This document shows positions 1 to 10,330 of a stretch of 64,000 nt of DNA, piece after piece. Within the stretch, counting starts at the first letter, position 1. Every line of letters begins with the position of its first letter. The stretch spans positions 10,602,001 through 10,666,000 of the forward strand of contig CP075495.1 in the NCBI GenBank assembly GCA_021613535.1, given 5' to 3'. The position numbers and the translations under genes were made by a program. The DNA comes from Adineta vaga. Taxonomy: Eukaryota; Rotifera. The notes beneath the pieces are model-generated. The model saw only the letters and a list, made by a program, of their open reading frames with translations, was not told where the DNA came from and ran no database searches.

Positions 1-464
1 ATATTTTGTTTAGTAATCCTCAACGAGGATCTTCAATACAACACACCTATTTTTTTTAAAACACTGCAGTTTTTTATAAAAAAAAAAGTATTCTTCTATA
101 TTTCTTAATAAACACCACCTTGCATTTTAATCACATTAGTTCCTACTGACATCTATGAAGCGATTTCGAATGATGACTTTTGTCGTTTGTTGTATGTAGT
201 AGAATTGAAATAGAAAGAGGAGCACTATTTTAAATGTAAATATACAGTAGATAAGTAATTCATACTCATGTTGTTTCTCGAATATAATATTATCGTTATA
301 TACCAAGCTAATACTTTTTCTTTTTCTTCCATACTAAGATTTTATCAATATTTTCAACAAGGTTTTTTTCCGCCTCCTCACTGTTAACGAAATAATACTG
401 TTATCTTATCTATTTCTCATATGAATCCTCATAAGATATAATTCATACAAAGAAAGTACGAAGG
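1..464. other. AT-rich upstream region, no gene seen
   Basis: This stretch lies upstream of the first forward gene. It is very AT-rich, with long T and A runs, and no open frame with recognisable protein character was found on either strand. It presumably holds the promoter and 5' UTR of the gene starting at 465. Confidence 0.5.
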
Positions 465-1731
465 ATGTCCTCATCTACTTTATGTTTACTGAGTATTGCG
501 CTGTTTGTTTCCATCCAAATAACTGAATCTGTTCATAGCATATATTCATATGACGATGGAAATGGCGGTGAAGAACATTGTTGTATTGCACGAATTCGTG
601 AGAATTATTGTTTGGCAACACCGATTACACGTAGTTTGATTCAAGTGAATAATCAATGCCATCAATTCAATGGACCTAAAACTCATCGTTCAAACGGCAA
701 AAAGAAAAATGCTGCATACGAAGATAGAATTCTACGTCGATTAGATGTTAAATCATCGCAAGAAATTGATGATAAAATTCTTTTTGAATTAAAAACTCCA
801 TTAACAACAAGCGTCTTACACAGAGATCTTGTATGTTTAACATCAACAAAACATGGCATAGATTTAGATAAATGTTATTTGGAATTATCTGATGAAGTAA
901 ATCATGATAGTGATGATGATGATAATGACGATGATTTCAAAACAAGCAAAAGTCATAGTAAGAAGAAAAAACAGAATTCTTGTCATATATTCTTTAATTT
1001 GAACTTTTTAGAACAAAGACGACAAGAGCAACGTCGTCGTCGGTTTAATAACAAAACGTGCTCATCATGATGCTAGTGAAGAAGATGAGAACATTGATGA
1101 TGAAAATGCATTAGTTGAAGAAAATATTGCTGAAAAAGAAATACGTCGAAGTGAACTTCATCAAACAGTTCGTATTCGTGAGGGTCGTGGTTTATCGATT
1201 CTTCAAACATATACACTCAATATGACACGTATTCTACAAACTCACGATGAACGTGATCGATGTGTCTCATGGTATCGTAAACAAACACGTAAAATACGTC
1301 GTAATCCTGCAAAACATATAAAATTTTGCAGAGAATTAAATGATCATTTGGAAGACTGTGTTAAAAATCTTGTATTTAGTGACATAGAAAAAGAGCATCA
1401 TTCACACAATACAATCGTTTCTCTTGCTATCGGATCAAAATTATATTGTGAAGATCAAACTGGTGCGAATAAATTACTTGGTATTCATCGTCAAGGTGTT
1501 CTATGTTTACAAGCAGAGAATCAAATGGTTATTGAACAAAAATTCAGTGATATTGCTGGTTTATCTGATATAGAAAAGAATCAAAATGTACTCGATTTTA
1601 TTGACGAAAATTCAAAATTTCGAGCAGAATTCGGTCATGATTGTCATGATACGAAAGAATTAGTGGAAGTAGATATAGATGACAAGGAATATCAAGTCAA
1701 AGTGAAGCAGCTTAAAACTAAACGAGAATAA
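465..1731 (+). CDS. secreted Cys-containing protein of unknown function
   Basis: I do not recognise the family. The N-terminus is a good signal peptide (hydrophobic LCLLSIALFVSIQI, then small residues), so the product is probably secreted or luminal. The frame from 465 runs to a stop at 1068-1070, but a second frame that stays open from before 1057 to 1731 carries clear coding character, with scattered Cys and many charged residues. A short intron probably joins the two. GTAAGA at 958 paired with AG at 1017-1018 gives a 61-bp intron and restores the frame. The alternative AG at 1010-1011 is better placed after a T-rich tract but keeps the stop frame. An intron 897-1011 (115 bp) would also join the frames and would remove the Asp-rich tract DSDDDDNDDD. 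The mature protein is about 400 residues, with no domain I can name. Confident that it is a gene; the exon join is uncertain. Confidence 0.6.
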
Positions 1732-2189
1732 AAAGAAAACAAAATGACATTGATGATTGATTTTTATTTTTAAATTGTTTTTTTTCGAATCTTTAGTTAA
1801 AATAAACAAGAAATGAAACATACGTAGTTAGGAGATTAATAATAATTATGGTACATGTTAACATAAAGATACGTGAAAAACAAAACACATGAACAGAAGT
1901 AAAAATACGAAGTTCGTGGTCAGAAAAGCAAGACTTTTTGCATTCTCACAGGACTGTTTTAGAGGCGACAAGAAGAATAAAAAGGAAAGTTAAATAGAAC
2001 GATGATATGGGCATGTTGAATGGAGCTAAAATAGAAAAGAAACAATACTATAGATTCAATTGTTTATATCTATAACTAAAAGTCATAAAACGATGTAAAA
2101 AAATTATTGTTTTACACGAACGATACTATACTATATCTCAAGATTTACATTATACTTGTAAAGCTTTCATACTAAGAATCTTTCATTAT
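1732..2189. other. convergent intergenic region
   Basis: This separates the 3' end of the forward gene ending at 1731 from the stop of the reverse chitin-binding gene at 2190. Apart from the AATAAA at 1801 I see only AT-rich UTR-like sequence. Confidence 0.5.
1801..1806 (+). terminator. AATAAA polyadenylation signal
   Basis: A canonical AATAAA lies about 70 bases after the stop of the secreted protein gene at 1731, at the distance expected for its 3' end. Confidence 0.45.
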
Positions 2190-4156
2190 TTATAGAGAAG
2201 AAAATTCATTAACTTTACCTCGACAAGGTACTTGATCAGCTGGTGCACATCGCCCAATATTTCTGTTAAATCGTAATCCGTGTGTACAACGACTATGATT
2301 TACTACACGATTATCTATGCACTGAATATATGATTGACAATTTGGTTTTGTTCGATCCAAATAGAAACCATCACTATGTCCAGCACATGATGGAATGAAA
2401 TCACATAAACTTTTTCCTACATCATAATTTGATAGATAATGACCTTTAATAATAATATACAATATAGCAAGATCATCTTTTCTTATTAATAAACTAGATT
2501 CTTACATTTACTTAAACATTGTCGACGACCATCACATTTGACTCGTTTATACGGTAAACATGTACGCGTTTGAATATCAAATGAATTCGGATGTGTACAT
2601 GTTTGTGGTATTAATTTACCTGATACACATTCATAAAAATGACAGCAACTTGTTAAATCAACAAAACGAGCACCTTCATTATGTTGTGTACATCGATTTT
2701 TACCTATATCATAAGAAAAATGTATTAATAAAAACTAAAATACTTATTCGTTACATTGAACTTCTTGAGGATAATCACAATTTTGTGTTTCACGATTATA
2801 CAGTAATTGAGCAGGACAAAAAGTAACCATAGCAGTACCTTGCAAACATTCATGATAAAGTGAACAATCAAATGGATCAGGTACACGGCCAGGTTGCATA
2901 GATGGACATTCGACTCTTGCTTGAAATACATGTGACATGGGAGTGACACGTGGTTTATCTGTTAAACCGCGTGGTATCCATGAATCTATACGAGTTGGTC
3001 TATCTGGATATTCAAGATACGTATTCTTTTCTGGACCTAAAGAATTTGGATATAATTATAAGATTTTAAGTGACAAAATTGTATGATAGCTTACAATCGG
3101 ATTGCACAGGCCAAACACACATTTTTTCTTTTTGTGACCAGAAAAGACTTTTAGTACAATTTTTTGGTTGCGGTACACCTATGATTATGAAATTGATTTT
3201 TTCTTTTCGTCTTTTGCTCTAAGTAAATATTAATTAAGCGACGACTATGAACATAACAGTATAATACTCAACACGACTAGACTTTTTCTTATTCTCGTTA
3301 CTTTCCTTTAGCAAATAATCAGTCTGAAGCTTTCTTTTTCTTTTCTTGCTTTCGATGAGAATCAAGATTAATTGTTCACGAATGTAGACAATATAAGATA
3401 TGCATTTACTCTATTGACTCGATGTCCACGTCTCTTGTTCGAATAATAAGATGACACGTTTCTCTTACCGTTTGCACAATATGCATATCGTTTACAATCA
3501 GTTGGATGAGCGATAAAATCGTTATCGACTGATCGACATAAATATTCGAAGATAAATTCACTTGTTCCTGAATAACGTGAAGGATTTTTTCCACGATTGA
3601 TATTATCACCGGTATATGATGATGAAGGAGTTGCATAAATATAATCTTCTTAATAACAGAAAAATTATAATCTTTGATCATAAAAGAAATAACAAGTCAA
3701 ATCTCACCTGGTGGATAGAAAATATGTGTAGGCACTGTTCCTGGAAGAGTATCGTCATAAGATCGTTTAGTACAATTGACCTGTAAGAGGAAAAAAAAGG
3801 AGAAAAGATTATATTTAATTTGAAAGGAATCTTCATTTTTTTGATTTACATTCATTGCCCAATCACATTCATTCTTTTCTGGATTGAATAAAAGATCTTC
3901 TTTACAAGCTTTGACTGAATGTGAACTTCCTACACAAATATGATAGATCCAACAATCTTTTTTGTCAGGAAAAAAACCATCTTTAACACATTTAAATGTT
4001 TCCGATTGTGTTAAATGAAGAATAAAACCTGTTTAAAACGAGAAAAAAAGGAATTTATGAAATATAATTGTTTTATTTCTTCTTTATGAAAAAACAAAGA
4101 ATTAACTTACAAAATTTTAGAAAATAAAATAAACGTCGATGTGACTGATTAAACAT
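2190..4156 (-). CDS. secreted chitin-binding protein with five peritrophin-A (CBM14) domains
   Basis: The product should bind chitin outside the cell, for example in a gut lining, cuticle, jaw apparatus or egg shell. Reading the reverse strand from ATG at 4156 gives a short first exon with a signal peptide (RRLFYFLKFFILHL), then exons near 4030-3850, 3779-3708, 3654-3470, 3179-3094, 3037-2741, 2704-2500 and 2432-2190. Five successive six-cysteine modules follow, each with the CBM14 spacing and the typical D-C-x-x-Y-x-x-C core: DCWIYHIC, DCKRYAYC, DCSLYHEC, SCCHFYEC and NCQSYIQC. Domain 2 is split by an intron of about 290 bp (3180-3469), long for this locus; the other introns are about 50-90 bp. 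The fifth module has one extra Cys. There are no membrane segments and no catalytic domain, so a structural or protective role is likeliest. Family assignment is firm; the biological site is inference. Confidence 0.85.
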
Positions 4157-5622
4157 GATGATAATCTAACATTCATTGTGTTCATTATTTAAATAACATG
4201 GTTTCTTTTTTAATATTATTGTGCAATGTGAACATATATTCTCTAAGCATTTTTGTTCTGATCAATGTTACATTAACATAGACTAAAAGATAGAATGTTG
4301 AGACAAATTATCGTATAGTAGAAATTGATGCAAAAAAAACGAACATCAAACACATTTGTTCATTTTCCCTCTCTCTCTCTCTCTCTTTCTCTTTCCCTTT
4401 ACGTTGCTCGTATGAACAAACAAATGAACGAAACGATGAGAAAAAGAAAAAGTTATTTAAATAAATGTTAATACCTGCACCAACACCGATCAGGAAGTAG
4501 AAAGAAGAAGAGCGACGACCTAGATTATATGAGAAAAGAACAAAAAAGTATCGATGAACCTCGAAAAACGACAAAAAGAAGATGACGAGGAGGCGTTGAT
4601 AATCGAAACCAAATGATCTTGAGAATAATCTTTTACTTTATTTCAAATTAGAAAAGAAAAAAACAAACACATTGATTAACAAAGGATATATCTCACATAC
4701 AAATCCAAAGGAAAAGTCTTTATTTTTTCGAAAAATTATTCTAAACATTAAACAAAAGATTGCGCTAAAAGAAGGACGACAAGTGCGTGATTAGTCAAAG
4801 GTCGATTACGTAAAGTTCCTTTTCTTTTACCTATAAAAATCGCTTACGTGTGTAGATATGTATGTCCTCTTTATGTCATCTCAAACACATTCTCTAGTGA
4901 TTATAATGAGAATTTCTTTGTTCACTAAAGTATGGGTCAACTTTTTTCTTCTTCTTCTTCTGTTTTTTTTTGTAAAGTATCACGCCCAAGGATTAAGCCT
5001 TCTAGTTCACATATGAACATAATTAATCAATGTAAATTTGACTAATAGTTAGTTCATTTAAACTTGAAAGATTATAGCATGATTGAAATGAGAAAAATTA
5101 TATACACTTACCTACGAAGAATTTTCAGCTTGTCTTGTATGAATAGTTTGAAATCAAAATCAATAGTGACGTTTTCTTCGACAATGAAAATAGCAATCAT
5201 TCTTTTGATGAAGTGTAAAAAGGAAAATTGAAGGTTATTCTTACGTTAATGTCATAAGCGGTTTAAATCTACTTCTTATTTTATCTTCTATATTGAAGGA
5301 TACTGTATACATTGCATCATCATTATCATCATTATGAATCTTTTACAGTAACTAAATTGGTTTTATGCAAATGTAATACGCATTTATACAATGTATATAC
5401 TATTCTCCTTCTTCTTCTTTTCATTGAAACTATCGATAATCACATTAAATTTTCGAAAGAATTATACTCATTATCTAATCATAACATTGATTTTTCGTTC
5501 GAAATATGTTTATGAAAAAACAAAAACAAACATGGCAAACCAGAAAAGAAACAAACAATCTAGAATATGTTCGAAAAGAATTGAACTATACAAAGTATTA
5601 TTGTTTTTGTTTTGTCATCTGT
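4157..5622. other. intergenic region with CT microsatellite, no gene recognised
   Basis: This lies between the start of the chitin-binding gene (reverse) and the 3' end of the Tudor gene (reverse), so it should hold the chitin-binding gene promoter. It contains a pure CT tract near 4370-4387 and several polypyrimidine runs. Open frames here are short and low complexity, and none looks like a conserved protein. Confidence 0.5.
4369..4388. repeat. (CT)n microsatellite
   Basis: About nine perfect CT units followed by interrupted CT-rich sequence up to about 4398. It lies about 210 bases upstream of the chitin-binding gene start. Confidence 0.8.
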
Positions 5623-7831
5623 TCATGAATATGAATCACTACTAATTCCACTCAATTGTTCTATTGTATCAGTAAGTTGACGTTCAATCGATTTGTAATC
5701 AGAATTGGATAAATTCATTCTTTCAAGACGATTTTCCAATTGATCTCTAAAAAATAAGTTTATCAATGTTTTTCGAAGAAAAATATTCTGTATATAATAC
5801 CGATGAGATTTGAGTAGAACAATTTTTGATTGTTTACTTTCTTCATTTAATTTTTTATTTTCCACGAAAGAAGAATTCTAAATATTAGAATTAATTTTAT
5901 TTCATTTTGAACATGAAAACTAACCGATGTTGATGAAAATAATTCCCAAAATTCTTGGTCATCTTTCATTTCAGCTTCACGAGCTTCATCCAATCGTTCG
6001 AATAAGAATTCATTATTAAAATGATGATTTAATAATAATTTTCTTACACAATCGATACTATACAATGCGATTTTGGTGTCATGTTCATGATTTGATAGCA
6101 TACACTTTTCTAAGTGTGCACAAAGAACAGCATTTGTTAATGGAGTGATAATCACAGGTGAAAATTTATAAAGTATTGCCTAGAAATGAATAGTTCATTT
6201 CATTTTGCTCATAATTTTAGAAATTGTTAGGAATTATAACATACGAATCGTTCGATTGTACTTTCAGAAAGTGATGGTTCGAATAGACTACTGATACAAA
6301 ACCATGGTATCATTATCCAATTATTATATCGAGTGAAAATTAATCTTTTATACGATGACGATGGAATATCGATAATTCGTATACAAGGTAAACGACAATT
6401 GGATTGTCGTTGTTGTTCTTCTTCATATTTCTTTTCTTGTTCTTCTCTTTGTTTTAATTGATTTGCTTTGATTTCTTCTGCTAGAAGTCTATAAAGTAAA
6501 AATTTAAGTAAATGAAAACACTCGTCTTCATTCGTTATTCTTACTCTCCTTGTAGATTAAATTCATATATAATTGCTAATAATGGTTTATCAGTTATTGG
6601 ATCTAATTCTTCTGGCTAAAACAAATATATCATAAAAGTATGGATCATTGATTTATACTAAAAGATAGATTATACTTTTAATGTTTTACAATCATCAACT
6701 GGTATAGCCATCTTATGATAGAGTAAAAAATCATTCACACATACGAATGTTTCGTGTGTAACAAATAAGTTTACAAAATAGGAACCATTCGGTGAACGAT
6801 CAAGTACTTCGACTTCTGTTGGAACATTATCAATCACATTTCGAAACGTTTTGATGGCATCTGTAATGCTGGGTCAAAGGATAATCATATAGAAAATTTG
6901 AACAGAATATAGGTTTAGTTTTGTTTCAAACTTACATTCATTCCATAAACCATTCTTTTCTGGTTTAGCTGGTGCAACACCTGCTAATCGACATGGTACA
7001 CTACGAACACATTCATTTCGAAAAGGTACAAGTATATGACGTAAATTTGCACGTGGTACACATTCTTGCCATGTACCTAAATCAACAAGTAGTAAACTAC
7101 ATTGATCTGTTTCACGATGATATTCAAGCAATTGTGCACGATTCCAAACATCTGATTCTATTTCATCGCGTGCTACACAACATAAATTAACACGTAATGC
7201 TGCTTTCGATATTACAAGACGTTGAGCATCGAAACAACGATTATAGAATTCACTAAGAAGAAAGAATGACAATAAAAAATCATCTTATAATTCTGGATAC
7301 ATACTTCATTTTTGAAAAGAAATTATCACTATGAGTAAGATCATCAACCGTTTGTAAGAAGAAACTATGTGGATGTCTAGCTGATACAACAATCACATTC
7401 TTACAGAATCGACCGAGATGAGATTCATAAGTGAATTCATTGGAAAAATCATCAACTAATGAAAAGAGAAATTTATTAATAACTATTTCAATGAACTAAT
7501 TTCTTTTTTACTAGGAATAAAATCATCGTTATAGATAGTCGGAGTTTTAAGCGTTGATTTGATTTGCTTCTAAATGGAAAGAATACAAATAGAAAATGTA
7601 ATGGACAATTTCTTACTGATTGTCTATCTTTCATATCAGGTTCGATGATTGAAACGTTAGTTTGTTTGACACGAGAAGTTAATAATGATCGTTCTTGATT
7701 GAATATTACATCTATAGAAAAGATGAAAATAAAAAAAAACCTGTATTCAAGAAAAAATACGAACTATTAGAAATTTGCATGTTGATAGTAGTGTTGGATT
7801 GTAGTGTACTCGAAGCAAAACGATGCGCCAT
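5623..7831 (-). CDS. extended-Tudor domain protein (TDRD-like)
   Basis: Extended Tudor domains bind methyl-arginine tails of Piwi proteins, so a role in germline small-RNA silencing is likely but inferred. From ATG at 7831 (MAHRFASSTLQS) the exons read into a typical eTud module. First comes an N-terminal strand region (HPHSFFLQTVDD). The Tudor core follows, with VWNRAQLLEY, SLLLVDLGTWQE and VPRANLRHIL. It ends in VPCRLAGVAP and the second SN-like half (VPTEVEVLD...YFVNLFV) around 6740-7200. Only one Tudor module is seen. The C-terminal half (about 6600-5623) holds a Glu/Gln/Lys-rich coiled coil (EEQEKKYEEEQQRQ), an alpha-helical region and a final coiled coil with no family I can name. The first intron appears to use a GTTCGT donor near 7764. 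The protein ends at a TGA at 5625-5623. Domain call strong; exact exon joins and orthology to a named TDRD not determined. Confidence 0.75.
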
Positions 7832-8119
7832 TAATTAAATGAAATCTGAAAACGATGAAAGCAATAAACTTCAATTTTATACTTGTTGGTATGTAATCAA
7901 TCGAAACACAAATAAGTACTATTAAGTTAATTTTATTGAATAAATATGAAAAGAATTCTCTAGTTAACAAAATAACTTTTTTTAAAAAAGAAAAAGAAAT
8001 CATACATTGAAGAAGATTATATAAGAAATAAATAATAATTTCAATTCTTTGACACATATATCATTACGATTGAATCTAAAATGAAAGCGAATAGATCGTT
8101 AAATCATCATTACAACTTT

Positions 8120-10009
8120 TTATACTGGATTGTTTATATCAGTTTGTTTTACAGGACGTTGAGCACGTCGACATGGATAACGACTGGGTTTTTTTATTCG
8201 TGGTTGTATTAATATTTGTGATTCACTACTTGTATCATGAGAATCAGATGCTTAAAATAAACAAATATATAAGGAAGAGCTACTAAGAAGAAAACAATTA
8301 ACTTACACGGTGTATTACCATCAGACGTGGCACTGACTGTCGATAGAAGTAATAATTGTTCTGCATCTTTTTCAGCTATAATTGGTGGATCTATTGATGG
8401 ACTAGCGTGTGTGACAGTTACAATTGGAAAAGCGTTTTTATCTATGAGAAACAAGATCTTATTTAAAAAAAAATAAATATCAGAAAAAAACTAACTTGTT
8501 TGTTTTGATTTTATAGTTTTTCGTTTTCTAGTTAACGAAGGATTCTCGCCATCATTCTATAAACAAAAAAAAAGAATAGATTCATTTATTTTATTTTACT
8601 TTCATTTCAACAAAATACTTCTTTATTTTTCGATAATTTTGTCGTAATTTCATTTCGTTGTTCACTACAACTACTGGTTCTACTAGCAGATGATTCTGTA
8701 CGATCTCGTGTTTTTCGTTTTGATCGTTTTGATTCTAATTGTTCATCCTTAAAATGAATCTTACTAGAGAAAATTCGAGAAAAACTATCAAATAATTATT
8801 ACAATTTGTCGATTGATTGTTCGTTTCTTTGGCCATTCATTTTCATTTGTATCTTTTGTTGGTATTAAAGCAATATCATTATTATTTGCTTTATGCATTG
8901 CAAGCATTTCAATTTGTAAGGAATCATATCTCATATGAATAGATTTTAATTCTTGTTTCAATTGAATTATATCTTGATGCATTTTTTTGTTTGAATTTTG
9001 TTCAATTTTAAGTTTTTCATCATAACAACGTACTTTTCTTTCGGCCTCTTGTTTTCGATATTCTTCCAAGACAAGATCACGTTTTATTCGTTCAATTTCG
9101 TCCATTAATGAATGGATTTCTTCTCTGGATTCTTGTTCATATTGATGAGTTTCTTCGACTTTTTTACTATATTCATTAGTAATACGTTCAAATTTTTGTT
9201 CGATTAATCTCAATTGAACACGTAAGAATTCATTATGGCGAAGAAGTTCATCACGATCATGAAGTCTATCTTCAAAAATTTTCAATGTTTCGTCTTTTGT
9301 ACGTAATTCATTACGTAAAGAATCATGCGATTGAGAGATCTTAATGAAAACATAAAGAAGAACACATAAGATTATTGATATTAATTTGCTTACTAAATGA
9401 TATTTTTCAGATAAGATTTGAATTTGTTGACGTTGATAAAGTAAACATTGTATACTATCAACACGTTCTTGACTGGAATTGATTTTGAATAGAAAATAGA
9501 AACAATATATAGAATTAATTGAATTCTACTGACTGTTTTTCAATCAATAATTTTCGACGATTCGTTGCTTGTTTTTCTAAAATATCTATTGCTTTCTTTG
9601 TACATGATCTCCAATATTCTATCTGTAAAATCATGATTGTAGATATGATTTCTTTCAATAAACATATCTTACTGATGTTTCATCTGTACATGTATTTATT
9701 GGATTGATATCTATCGTTGAAGATGAAATACTTAACATACGAGGAATATTTTCCGAAATATTTTTCTCTCGCATTAACGATTCGTTCTCTAAAGAATTAG
9801 AATAAATGATACTTTTCATTAATATTTTCGATGAAACCATTCGAAAGAGAAGAAAAAAGATTATTACCTGTCGGTGGAATATTATTAGTTACATTTTCTT
9901 CTGTATTAATATCAACTGGTTTATTCTTACGACGTAACCGTTTTTGTGCTTTGTTTTTTACTTTACGTTTTCCAGTTGATTCACTATTACTCAATGATTC
10001 TGATGGCAT
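8120..10009 (-). CDS. coiled-coil protein with basic ends, function unknown
   Basis: I do not recognise an ortholog. From ATG at 10009 the protein begins with a Lys/Arg-rich segment (GKRKVKNKAQKRLRRKNK) that resembles a nuclear localisation signal. The centre, about 9600-8790, is a long coiled coil rich in Glu, Gln, Arg and Leu, including the 165-residue open stretch at 8788-9285. The C-terminal part has a second basic cluster (LESKRSKRKTRDRT), Ser/Thr-rich linkers and a final basic tail (KKPSRYPCRRAQRP), ending in TAA at 8122-8120. It is split by about seven short introns. The architecture (NLS-like ends plus central coiled coil) would suit a nuclear or cytoskeletal scaffold, but that is only a guess. 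It shares strand with the Tudor gene downstream; only 288 bases separate this stop from that gene's start. Confidence 0.6.
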
Positions 10010-10330
10010 AATAATCGTCTATAAAAGAATTCAAATTTTTTACTCTCCTTATAAGAATACAAAATGAATAGAAATCGTTTGTTTGAAAGATACATTAATT
10101 TTATGTTCATAACCAATAGAAAATGGTGGACAAATACCCATACTAGCGTATATATATATATAGAAATTATAGTGAAATACATCGATGATGCACTTTCGTT
10201 ATCTTTTTATTGGTTTATTAAAACGGATACTAGTGATCAAAACCAATCGTTTGTGACACGCTGTATTTTCCAAAAAAGAAGATATTAATAAAGAATTTCT
10301 CATCTATCTTAGATAAATAACAACTGATTT
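10010..10330. other. short intergenic region with TA repeat
   Basis: This holds the upstream region of the coiled-coil gene and the 3' end of the ART-TPR gene, both on the reverse strand. A TA run lies near 10149-10161. No gene is visible. Confidence 0.5.
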
